Source: Pedosphaera sp. (GTDB lineage Bacteria; Verrucomicrobiota; Verrucomicrobiia; Limisphaerales; UBA9464). From it: 9,729 nucleotides of DNA. Positions 1 to 6,716 of the stretch are shown here, in pieces. The stretch is taken from contig SIAZ01000136.1 of assembly GCA_009695405.1 (NCBI GenBank), positions 1 through 9,729 on the forward strand, given 5' to 3'. Numbering within the stretch: position 1 is the first letter of the stretch; the number at the start of each line of letters is the position of its first letter. The translations under genes were made by a program, and so were the position numbers. The notes beneath the pieces are model-generated. The model was not told the origin of the DNA. It ran no database searches and saw only the letters and a list, made by a program, of their open reading frames with translations.

Positions 1-2
1 CC

Positions 3-101
3 GAAATCTTCGACTACATTGAAATCTTCTATAACCGCCAGCGCCGTCACACCTCCCTCCGAGGCCTTTCACCCGCTCAGTTCGAACTCAAAAATAACTA
101 A
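3..101 (+). CDS. IS3-family transposase (OrfB), C-terminal end, 5' truncated by window
   Basis: This is the last 32 residues of an IS3-family transposase, the DDE integrase-like OrfB that cuts and joins the element's ends. Reading from base 3, the frame gives EIFDYIEIFYNRQRRHTSLR and then a tail with SPAQFE, ending at TAA (99-101). The YIE-FYN-R-RRH-SL-G-SP--FE pattern is the classic end of the rve catalytic domain in the IS3/IS51-type subgroup. The catalytic DDE residues lie upstream, beyond the window. The frame is uninterrupted to its natural stop, so the element may be intact, but most of it cannot be seen. Confidence 0.88.
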   Translation, partial: EIFDYIEIFYNRQRRHTSLRGLSPAQFELKNN

Positions 102-116
102 CCAATAACTCCCTTT

Positions 117-150
117 TCTCTGTCCGTTTTATCGAAGCAGGCCCACTTCA
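117..150 (-). repeat. Probable right terminal inverted repeat (IRR) of the left IS3 element
   Basis: Read on the minus strand from 150, the sequence begins TGAAGTGGGCCTGCTTCGAT and continues AAAACGGACAG. It starts with TG and carries the GTGG-CC...AAAAC-GGAC pattern typical of IS3-family ends. It lies 3' of the transposase stop, where an IRR is expected. It resembles the repeat at 9584-9610 only in part. The exact outer boundary is inferred. Confidence 0.6.
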
Positions 151-180
151 ATGACCTCTATTCTTAAGCTCACTGCTATT

Positions 181-1563
181 TCAGCTGTAGTCTTGCTTGT
201 CTAGCCACCGAATTGCCCCTTCTAAATCCTCGAAAAATCCATCTAATTGAGCCTCAAACGCCTCTTTTAAGCGCGCGCCCATCTGCCGCCCAGGTTGTAC
301 TCCCCGTGCTAATAAGTGCCGCCCCAAGATCAACTGTTTCGGTCCCTCAGTTGCCACTTGTAGTCTCGCCGCTACTTGCCTCAGGGCGCCAACCCGCCTC
401 GGTTCCCCTTCCGACCACGGTGGACGACCCGACGCGTCGGCGGTCATCACCACACTTAAATCCTCAATGCTCGATGGTTCAAGACGCGACGCCAGACGTC
501 GCACCAATCGTTCGGTTGGTTCTTCCACATACAACCCGTGGTTCAGCACTAAGGGTTCAATCCGTTCCCGTAATCCTGACGGACATCCAATCCGCTCCAA
601 AAAGCGACCCGCCAGCGGTCCACCTGCCGATTCGTGACCCGACGACACAATTCTCAGGACGCCGTCTCGTGGCTCTTCTCGGGTGCAAGATGGCTTTCCA
701 CTATCATGCAATAGGACTGCCAACATTAAAACCATGCGCCTTGCAACATCGGACAGTTGCCACTCTTTATTACTCACCAAAGCATCCACACAATGATTGG
801 TGTGCACCCATACATCGCCCTCTGGATGCCAAACCGGATCTTGAGGCACCCCCACGAGGGTCGCTAGCTCTGGCAAAGTTTCTAACCAACAACACTCTTT
901 TAAAAATCGTAAACCTAGGGAGGGTTTCACCGAGCGGGTCGCCCACTTAATCCACTCCTCTCGGACCCTTTCCACGGGCAATTCTGAGTAAGTACCCACA
1001 ATGGATCTGGCTAAATCGAGAGTTTCACTGGTCGCTGTTAATCCGAATCGGCCGCAAAACTGCATCCCTCGAAGCACCCTCAATGGGTCTTCGATAAAGG
1101 CGGGCCCAGTATGGCGCAAAACACGGTCCGCCAAATCTTTCGCTCCTTGATGATGATCAATCAACTCTCGACGTCTTGGGTCCCATAACATCGAGTTGAT
1201 CGTATAATCGCGCCTCGCTGATGCCTCAAGGGTAGAGAGTTCAGGCTCTAAGGTGATGTCAAATCCGCGATGCCCGAGGGACGCCTTGGAATCGCGGCGA
1301 GGCAAGGAAAAATCCCAAGTCTCCCCCGATGGATGACTCAACTTGACCACCCCAAAGGAGCGTCCTACGAGATCCGCCCGTCCGTACCGTGAGAGCCCCA
1401 ATACGAGGGTTTCGTAACTCACTCCGTAAACCTCAATGTCGAGGTCGTTTACTGGGATTCCAAGCAAAGCATCTCGAACACAACCGCCTACCAAATAGCT
1501 GCGAGCCAAGAGGGGATCTTCACGGAGAATAGACGCAATTGCAGAGGAAAGAGGAAGATCCAT
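181..1563 (-). CDS. cca: CCA-adding enzyme (tRNA nucleotidyltransferase) with HD domain
   Basis: This 460-aa cytoplasmic enzyme of the class II nucleotidyltransferase family builds or repairs the CCA end of tRNAs from CTP and ATP. The head domain shows LVGGCVRD (24-31), the DxD metal site in NDLDIEVYG (D40, D42), RRDYTINSM (117-125), and EDPLRVLRGMQF (158-169), which belongs to the neck. An HD phosphohydrolase-type domain follows, with H254, H286-D287 and GHE at 309-311, and a C-terminal ILGRHLLARG helix region (412-421). The length fits HD-containing bacterial enzymes. In some bacteria CCA addition is split between a CC-adding and an A-adding enzyme, and sequence alone does not exclude that here. 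The ATG start sits 33 bp after the cupin gene on the same strand, so co-transcription is likely. No Shine-Dalgarno is seen. The stop lies about 30 bp from the IS end. Confidence 0.93.
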   Translation of the reverse strand: MDLPLSSAIASILREDPLLARSYLVGGCVRDALLGIPVNDLDIEVYGVSYETLVLGLSRYGRADLVGRSFGVVKLSHPSGETWDFSLPRRDSKASLGHRGFDITLEPELSTLEASARRDYTINSMLWDPRRRELIDHHQGAKDLADRVLRHTGPAFIEDPLRVLRGMQFCGRFGLTATSETLDLARSIVGTYSELPVERVREEWIKWATRSVKPSLGLRFLKECCWLETLPELATLVGVPQDPVWHPEGDVWVHTNHCVDALVSNKEWQLSDVARRMVLMLAVLLHDSGKPSCTREEPRDGVLRIVSSGHESAGGPLAGRFLERIGCPSGLRERIEPLVLNHGLYVEEPTERLVRRLASRLEPSSIEDLSVVMTADASGRPPWSEGEPRRVGALRQVAARLQVATEGPKQLILGRHLLARGVQPGRQMGARLKEAFEAQLDGFFEDLEGAIRWLDKQDYS

Positions 1564-1596
1564 AGCTAGAAAAGAAAGCGAAGTGCCGACATACGA

Positions 1597-2049
1597 TCAG
1601 CGACAGTGAATTAAGCTCTTCGACTCTCGCAATCCAAGCCACGGCTCTTCTAACGACACGTCTATCATGTCCTCTCCTTCGGCTCCAGCTGGCGAAAGGA
1701 TTGCCAGAAAAACAACCGGTTCACGAAAAGAATTATAGGTTCCATGCACCTCTCCCTTGGGAATCAACGCCATTTCGCCGGGGTGCAAGGTTCGCCACTC
1801 TCTTCCGCACCACTGCTCGGCTTGTCCGGAAACGATATAAATAATCTCCTCACGCGTCGGATGATAGTGAAAGGGATGGCAACGACCCGGTTCCATGGTG
1901 GCTCGAACCATCAGTAATTCCTTACACGGCACAATATCTGGCCGCGACATCCACGCATTCAAGGTGAAGGGGGCCACCTCTGTGAGGGTTTCTTCCGCAG
2001 TCACAAAGCGACGATCAGTAAGGGTGGAGGACCTAAGCATCGACCTCAT
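1597..2049 (-). CDS. Small single-domain cupin protein
   Basis: This 150-aa protein has one cupin beta-barrel. Motif 1 is visible as GRCHPFHYHPTREEIIYIVSG (first and last few residues at 55-75), with candidate metal ligands H61, H63 and E67 or E68. Motif 2 is PGEMALIPKGEVHGTYN (90-106), with H102 as the fourth ligand. Such proteins bind a metal and serve as isomerases, dioxygenases, sugar-binding or regulatory modules, and the family alone does not give a reaction. There is no signal peptide, so it is probably cytoplasmic. Met4 is a possible alternative start (2038-2040). It lies 57 bp downstream of the amidase and 33 bp upstream of cca, which suggests a shared transcript, but the functional link is unclear. 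Confidence 0.82.
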   Translation of the reverse strand: MRSMLRSSTLTDRRFVTAEETLTEVAPFTLNAWMSRPDIVPCKELLMVRATMEPGRCHPFHYHPTREEIIYIVSGQAEQWCGREWRTLHPGEMALIPKGEVHGTYNSFREPVVFLAILSPAGAEGEDMIDVSLEEPWLGLRESKSLIHCR

Positions 2050-2106
2050 TCCGACTATCTTTTAAACCAAGGCAAGAGAATCCCTCATTTCTATAGTCCT
2101 CAAAAC

Positions 2107-3249
2107 TCAGGGGGCCTCCAACGCCTGTGCCACGCCCAACGCCAACCGTTGCCGATACTCGGGTTTCCCGATTCGTCGAGCGTCTTCTGGATTGGACAAA
2201 TATCCCCCTTCAATCAAAACCGCAGCGCGTTTCTGCCCTCGGAGCACTTCCATAAAGCGCGCTCGCCGAATCCCTCGATCTGGCGCTCCGCTCAAACTCA
2301 ACAAACTCCGCTGGATTCGAAACCCTAAACGAAGGTTATCTGCGTCGTAGGCATTGTTTGGAAAAGTAGCAGTGATATCGTCGGGATACCCTCGGACCAA
2401 AGTAGAAGGCATCCCACTGGGGGTCAGACAATAGGTTTCAATTCCTGAAGGCGCCTGATTTGGAAACGCTGAATTAAAATGCAAACTAATGAAAAGGTTG
2501 GCCCCAGAAGTATCCGCAACCCGTACCCGTTCAGCCAAGCCTACCTCAAAATCATTGGTCCGAGTCAAAAAAACCCGCCAACCGCGAGCTTCCAGAAGCG
2601 GCTTCAAACGACGCGCCCAATCCAAGCTCAACTCTTTCTCGTACCGATTCCCCACAATGGATCGGGTTCCCACGCTCAATCCCCCATGACCCGGATCCAA
2701 CATTACCGTTCGGTGGGCGACGAGGGGACTCACCTTCAGCAGCGGTTCCAAGGTCTTCTGCACATCCAAGGGATGCAAATAAAGGCTACCCCCACTCACC
2801 CGCGGTTCAAATCCCAAGAAACAACGAACCCCTGCTGTTTTGAGAACACGGGACCCCAAACTCAATTCTGGCACTGGTTTTCCCTGCCGAATTGACCACG
2901 CTGACACCGATATCCAGTCTGACTTGTCGCTCTCATTTGTTGCCCATCCAGAGACCATCGGCGATATCGGTTCAGCGACCAAATTGGGTTTCGCGATAAC
3001 GATTGAATTTGTCGGTACGAGGCTTGGCACCGTCTGGGAGAAAACAGGATTAACAGGAGTGCTTCCTCGTGTATTTAAAGCCGATTGGCCTGAATTTGTG
3101 GCTAGATTTGAGGGGAAATCCTCAGGTAAGCGAGTGATTGGTTTAGGTTTTTTTGACGAAGAACAACCGGTGTTGAGCAAGGCAAAAGTCAGCACTGCAA
3201 TAAAGATGGAACTTAGAATCAATCCACGGAGTCGGTGCACGTCACTCAT
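2107..3249 (-). CDS. N-acetylmuramoyl-L-alanine amidase (Amidase_3), predicted lipoprotein
   Basis: This 380-aa zinc amidase cuts the bond between N-acetylmuramic acid and L-alanine in peptidoglycan. The N-terminus has a hydrophobic signal (10-25) and a lipobox LNTGC with Cys29 followed by Ser, suggesting export and an outer-membrane lipid anchor. A Ser/Pro/Thr-rich linker (about 30-100) leads to a small domain (about 110-172, WISVSAWSI...SLYLHPLDVQKTLEPLL). The Amidase_3 domain (about 181-378) has DPGHGG with H188, YEKE with E204, SLHFN with H257 and the catalytic Glu in LIEGGYLSNPED (E347), so all expected ligands are present. The small domain recalls the stalk modules before the catalytic domain in verrucomicrobial amidases; that is an inference. 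The gene is divergent from the oxidoreductase at 3370 and heads the run amidase–cupin–cca. Confidence 0.92.
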   Translation of the reverse strand: MSDVHRLRGLILSSIFIAVLTFALLNTGCSSSKKPKPITRLPEDFPSNLATNSGQSALNTRGSTPVNPVFSQTVPSLVPTNSIVIAKPNLVAEPISPMVSGWATNESDKSDWISVSAWSIRQGKPVPELSLGSRVLKTAGVRCFLGFEPRVSGGSLYLHPLDVQKTLEPLLKVSPLVAHRTVMLDPGHGGLSVGTRSIVGNRYEKELSLDWARRLKPLLEARGWRVFLTRTNDFEVGLAERVRVADTSGANLFISLHFNSAFPNQAPSGIETYCLTPSGMPSTLVRGYPDDITATFPNNAYDADNLRLGFRIQRSLLSLSGAPDRGIRRARFMEVLRGQKRAAVLIEGGYLSNPEDARRIGKPEYRQRLALGVAQALEAP

Positions 3250-3314
3250 CTACGGTGTCGCGGGCAAATTCCCAGTCATTAAAATCAAGATACAGATTTA
3301 TTTCAATTTGTGCG

Positions 3315-3334
3315 GAATCCAATTGAATCCAATG
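3315..3334. repeat. Tandem 10-bp direct repeat upstream of the oxidoreductase
   Basis: Two adjacent copies, GAATCCAATT (3315-3324) and GAATCCAATG (3325-3334), match at 9 of 10 positions. The period is close to one helical turn, as in some tandem operator half-sites. The repeat ends 35 bp before the chosen ATG. No protein is known to bind it, so any regulatory role is inferred. Confidence 0.55.
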
Positions 3335-3340
3335 TCCACT

Positions 3341-3355
3341 CAGAGCGACGCTCTG
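3341..3355. promoter_or_regulatory. 15-bp perfect palindrome just upstream of the oxidoreductase start
   Basis: CAGAGCG-A-CGCTCTG is a perfect 7-bp dyad around a single central A, ending 14 bp before the ATG at 3370. It could be an operator for a dimeric regulator or a small leader hairpin with a three-base loop near the ribosome-binding region. The dyad is visible; the function is inferred. Confidence 0.45.
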
Positions 3356-3369
3356 TCTTCAACCTTCCA

Positions 3370-4806
3370 ATGAACAACCACCCCGACCCTTCTCGTCGCG
3401 ACTTCCTTAAACGGACCGGCTCCATCGCCGGTGCCGGAGGTATCTCCAACATGATTGCCCGTTGCGCCACGGATACTGCCAAGGTGGCAGGCGCAGTGGC
3501 AGCAACGACCGCCGCTCTGAGCCCTGCTCGAGGCGCCAACGCCGCCCACAGTGACACTATCAATTTAGTTTTAATCGGTGCCGGCGGGCGTGGAACTGGT
3601 GCAACCGCAAATGCCCTGCGCACCAAAAACGGCCCGACCAAGCTCATCGGAATGGCCGATGTCTTCGACACTCGCCTCAACTCCAGCTACGAAGGTCTCA
3701 AAGGTGAGTTTAAGGATCGCGTCGATGTCCCTAAGGAACGTCGCTTCATCGATTTCGACGGCTACAAAAAAGCGATTGATCTCCTCAAACCAGGGCGCGA
3801 TATCGCTATCTTTGCAACGCCACCCGCGTTCCGTTGGGTTCACTTTAAGTACGCCATCGAAAAGGGTGTCAACGTGTTCATGGAGAAGCCAGTGACCGTC
3901 GATGGACCCACCTCTCGCCGGATGTATGAACTGAATGTCAAGGCGAAGGAAAAGGGAATCAAGGTCGGCGTCGGTCTTATGTGCCGGCACTGCCGAGTCC
4001 GAGGGGAACTCTTCGATCGGGTTCGTAATGGTGAAGCGGGCGAAATTATCGCTATGCGTACCTATCGGATGCACGGTCCGGTTGCGTCGGGTTTCTCGGT
4101 CAAAAAGCCAGAAGAGCTCAACGAACTGCTTTGGCAGATTGAGCGTTTCCATAGCTTCCTTTGGGCATCCGGTGGGGCTTTCAACGATTATTATATCCAC
4201 AACATCGATGAGAGCTGTTGGATCAAGAATGATTGGCCCGTGACCGCTCAAGCCAGCGGTGGTCGCAATTACCGAGGCGAAAATGTCGATCAGAATTTCG
4301 ACATTTACTCCGTGGAATACACCTTCCCTGATGGCTCAAAACTAATCCACAATGGCCGCATTATGCCAGGGTGCCATGACCAGTTCGCTAGCTACGCCCA
4401 CGGTAGCAAGGGATTAGCAGTTATTTCAGAGAGCGGTCATGCTCCTTCCAAAGCCCGGATTTATAAAGGACAAGAAATGAAGGCCGAAAACTTGGTCTGG
4501 CGCGGTCCGCGTCAGGAAGAGGATCCCTATCAGTTGGAATGGGAAGATCTCACCGCCGCCGTTCGCAACGACAAACCTTATAACGAAGTGGACCGCGGTG
4601 TCCGCGCTAGTCTCACCTCGTCGATGGGTCGCATGGCCGCACATACTGGGCAGATCATCACCTACGATCAGATGCTCAACAGTGATCATGAGTTCGCTCC
4701 AGGTGTCGCTGATTTTAAAATGGACTCTACTGCGCCTGTCCTTGCGGATGCCTCGGGTCGCTATCCCATTCCCGCACCTGGCTTGAACAAAAAACGCGAA
4801 TACTAG
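3370..4806 (+). CDS. Tat-exported Gfo/Idh/MocA-family oxidoreductase
   Basis: This 478-aa NAD(P)-dependent dehydrogenase-like protein probably acts on a sugar or polyol in the periplasm. I chose the ATG at 3370 because it puts the twin-arginine motif SRRDFLKRTG at residues 8-17. The frame stays open to a GTG at 3310, but that adds 20 residues reading through the upstream repeats. After a long Ala/Gly-rich signal with an ANAA-type cleavage site (about 56-59), the Rossmann fold has IGAGGRGTG (69-77), and NVFMEKPV (168-175) carries the family's EKP motif. The substrate domain has FNDYYIHNIDESCW (271-284), with H277 and D280 as candidate catalytic residues. The length fits planctomycete and verrucomicrobial exported members. 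In Zymomonas glucose–fructose oxidoreductase the cofactor is bound before Tat export; the same may hold here. The substrate is unknown. No Shine-Dalgarno precedes the start. Confidence 0.9.
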   Translation: MNNHPDPSRRDFLKRTGSIAGAGGISNMIARCATDTAKVAGAVAATTAALSPARGANAAHSDTINLVLIGAGGRGTGATANALRTKNGPTKLIGMADVFDTRLNSSYEGLKGEFKDRVDVPKERRFIDFDGYKKAIDLLKPGRDIAIFATPPAFRWVHFKYAIEKGVNVFMEKPVTVDGPTSRRMYELNVKAKEKGIKVGVGLMCRHCRVRGELFDRVRNGEAGEIIAMRTYRMHGPVASGFSVKKPEELNELLWQIERFHSFLWASGGAFNDYYIHNIDESCWIKNDWPVTAQASGGRNYRGENVDQNFDIYSVEYTFPDGSKLIHNGRIMPGCHDQFASYAHGSKGLAVISESGHAPSKARIYKGQEMKAENLVWRGPRQEEDPYQLEWEDLTAAVRNDKPYNEVDRGVRASLTSSMGRMAAHTGQIITYDQMLNSDHEFAPGVADFKMDSTAPVLADASGRYPIPAPGLNKKREY

Positions 4807-4850
4807 GACCTCAAAGCCCCTAACTCGACACTCAACTTCGGACTCGATTG

Positions 4851-4916
4851 CCTGAAGTCTTAGTAGCCTGAACAGCCCTCTTTTATTTTTGGGATGTTCA
4901 GGCTTCTTGCTTCAGG
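4851..4916 (+). terminator. Nested hairpin 3' of the oxidoreductase, candidate terminator
   Basis: An inner perfect 10-bp stem, AGCCTGAACA (4865-4874) with TGTTCAGGCT (4895-4904), encloses a CCC/GGG extension (4876-4878/4891-4893) after one G·A mismatch, around a T-rich loop. An outer 7-bp stem pairs CCTGAAG (4851-4857) with CTTCAGG (4910-4916). It begins 44 bp after the stop codon, where a terminator is expected. The T-run lies in the loop and not after the stem, so a canonical intrinsic terminator is not shown. It may instead be an mRNA 3'-end stabiliser. Confidence 0.5.
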
Positions 4917-5216
4917 GCTCTCTCCCCTTCTCGCGTCTAGCAGACAGATCACTGGCGTAAAAGAATGTGTGATACTTAGCCCGATGCCGAAGAAGACTCT
5001 GCAACCCTTCGTGACTTCTCTCCTCGAAGGCACCACAAATGACCGAATTCAGGACTGGATTTAGTACTGAATTCAGCAACCGAGTTGACTTTTACCCCTT
5101 AAGTCTGGCCTCGAGAGAGTCTGTCTCTTGAGACGCCATCTCCTCTCATCTGGAACTCATCTGAAAGCCCCGAAGAAATCCATCTCGGAATCCTCCAGAC
5201 AAGCAAAGTTCAATCA
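4917..5216. other. Gap between convergent genes with short repeats, no recognised gene
   Basis: No recognisable protein or RNA gene lies here. A 26-codon ORF beginning MPKKTLQPFV runs from ATG 4984 to TAG 5064 but has no ribosome-binding site or known relative, so I do not call it. GAATTCAG occurs at 5045-5052 and 5069-5076 (the second inside the palindrome CTGAATTCAG). CTCATCTG occurs at 5145-5152 and 5156-5163, and GTCTC-TT-GAGAC at 5123-5134. No convincing terminator for the minus-strand gene ending at 5217 was found. Confidence 0.5.
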
Positions 5217-6698
5217 TCAAACCTTTTCGGGCACTTCAAATCCTTTGCGGTATTCGCGAGTCAGCAATTGATTCGCTCGCGCATTCGATTTGAATTTCTC
5301 AGTTTGGATATCCATTTGCAGAACTTCACCAAAGGCCGCGGGGGTTTTAGCTAAATCAACTCCGTTAGCGGTCAAGTGCTCTGCTAAACGCGCGAATGTC
5401 TCCGCAACAGCAGGACGTCCTTGTAACCGTTCGCGAATGGCCTCGGGTGCCAAAAGATGCCCCAACCGATGGCTGATGTTACCTGTATGACAGAGGGCAC
5501 TGCTCAGGTGGCCCTCCAGAATCTCTGCATTTAGTTCCGCAGATCGACGACTACGGACGGCGGCGATGAAGTTGGCATAATGATCTGCAGACCGCTTCCA
5601 ACTCTTGATTTCCTTGCCGTCGCGATCAAACGCTTTGGCACTGTCGTAGGAAGGAATCACCATCTTTCCACCTTCGCAATCCACAACAACTCCGATTTGT
5701 GCTCCGTGATAGTCGGGCATGCTTTTGCCCCACCGCCCATCCTGAAACTCACGAGATTTAGGCAGACCTCGCACTTCAAAAATAAGGGGAGCGCGATCAT
5801 AGCCGTGATAGACAAACTGGGAATTGGGAGTGTTGCCGTCGTCCTCATATCCGAATCGGCCACCCACACTCAAAACCACGGGGCTCAAGGTGGTTTCACG
5901 TAGCACCCATCGAGCGATATCCATTTGATGAATACCCTGGTTTCCAACATCGCCATTCCCTGTCACAAACTGCCAATGCCAATCATAATGCAATTTTTCC
6001 CGCATCAAAGGCTGACGTGGGGATGGCCCGCACCAGAGGTCATAATCAATCTCCGAAGGCAAAGCGGTAGGCGTTGAAACCTTACCGATGCTTTGGCGCG
6101 GCTTATAACACAACCCACGAGCCACTTTAACCGTTCCTAAGTTTCCTGAATGTAACCATTCAATCGCCTCACGAAGGCCTGGGTTCGATCGACTCTGGGT
6201 CCCGGTCTGGACAATTCGCCCATACTTTCGAGCCGCTTTGACGATCTGCCTGCCTTCCCACACATTATGGGACACCGGTTTCTCGACATAAACATCCTTC
6301 CCAGCCTGACACCCCCAAATGGCAATCAAGGCATGCCAATGATTCGGCGTTGCTGTGGAAATAACATCGATGTCACCGCGCTCCAGCAACTTTCGAACGT
6401 CTGTGAAGGTCTCCACTTGAATTCCTTCCTTGGCCAACTCAGCTCGGCCTTTCTCTAAAACTCTCGAATCCACATCGCACAAGGCAACTAGACGCACTCC
6501 TTTGAGTTTCTTAAAGCCTTCGATATGATCTTTGCCCCGAGAATTAAATCCGATCACCGCGACGCGGATATCCTCATTGGCACCAATGATGCGAGACTTA
6601 GGGCTAAACCGCGCTGTCGTGGCAGCGGAGGCGGAACAACCGGCGACAAAGGCGCCTGCTGCGATGGATGTGGCGGTGAGAAATTTACGGCGGTTCAT
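5217..6698 (-). CDS. Tat-exported Gfo/Idh/MocA oxidoreductase, possibly lipid-anchored
   Basis: This 493-aa protein belongs to a different Gfo/Idh/MocA subgroup from the one at 3370. The N-terminus MNRRKFLTATS is a Tat signal, and FVAGC with Cys21 could be a Tat lipobox. The Rossmann domain contains VAVIGFNSRG (46-55), STATPNHWHAL (114-124) and DVYVEKPVSH (135-144), the EKP motif. The substrate domain has GNGDVGNQGIHQMDIARW (248-265), with H257 and D260 as candidate catalytic residues. The C-terminal region (about 390-490) matches the alpha/beta extension common in planctomycete and verrucomicrobial members. It is the last gene of a cluster, 18 bp after a small lipoprotein gene. The likely role is oxidation or reduction of a sugar-like compound outside the cytoplasm. 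The substrate and whether the lipobox is used are not established. Confidence 0.9.
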   Translation of the reverse strand: MNRRKFLTATSIAAGAFVAGCSASAATTARFSPKSRIIGANEDIRVAVIGFNSRGKDHIEGFKKLKGVRLVALCDVDSRVLEKGRAELAKEGIQVETFTDVRKLLERGDIDVISTATPNHWHALIAIWGCQAGKDVYVEKPVSHNVWEGRQIVKAARKYGRIVQTGTQSRSNPGLREAIEWLHSGNLGTVKVARGLCYKPRQSIGKVSTPTALPSEIDYDLWCGPSPRQPLMREKLHYDWHWQFVTGNGDVGNQGIHQMDIARWVLRETTLSPVVLSVGGRFGYEDDGNTPNSQFVYHGYDRAPLIFEVRGLPKSREFQDGRWGKSMPDYHGAQIGVVVDCEGGKMVIPSYDSAKAFDRDGKEIKSWKRSADHYANFIAAVRSRRSAELNAEILEGHLSSALCHTGNISHRLGHLLAPEAIRERLQGRPAVAETFARLAEHLTANGVDLAKTPAAFGEVLQMDIQTEKFKSNARANQLLTREYRKGFEVPEKV

Positions 6699-6716
6699 GG
6701 TTTTAAAAAGTAGAAT

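Larger units (their letters stand above)
1..150 (+). mobile_element. Right end of an IS3-family insertion sequence (partial)
   Basis: The segment holds the 3' end of an IS3-type transposase reading frame followed by about 49 bp of non-coding DNA ending in CA, as IS3-family right ends do. The left part of the element lies outside the window. The boundary at 150 is inferred from the terminal-repeat-like sequence, because the other end and the target duplication are not visible. The element stops about 30 bp past the stop codon of the minus-strand cca gene. Confidence 0.75.
3250..3369. promoter_or_regulatory. Divergent intergenic region, probable promoters of both neighbours
   Basis: These 120 bp separate the start codons of the amidase (minus) and the Gfo/Idh/MocA oxidoreductase (plus), so they should contain both promoters. 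The middle (about 3275-3310) is AT-rich. I cannot point to a convincing -35/-10 pair. A tandem 10-bp repeat and a 15-bp palindrome lie on the oxidoreductase side and are listed separately. Confidence 0.5.

Noticed and set aside
213..950. 245-aa plus-strand open frame
   Set aside because: It lies opposite the well-supported cca gene, its protein is Pro/Ser/Leu-rich with no recognisable motif, and it has no start signal. It is an antisense shadow.
2479..3373. Overlapping plus-strand open frames inside the amidase gene
   Set aside because: They are antisense to a gene with all catalytic zinc-amidase residues, and their products look like composition noise.
3571..4251. 226-aa minus-strand open frame
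   Set aside because: It is antisense to the oxidoreductase at 3370-4806, whose motifs are all in the plus frame. The minus product shows no family features.
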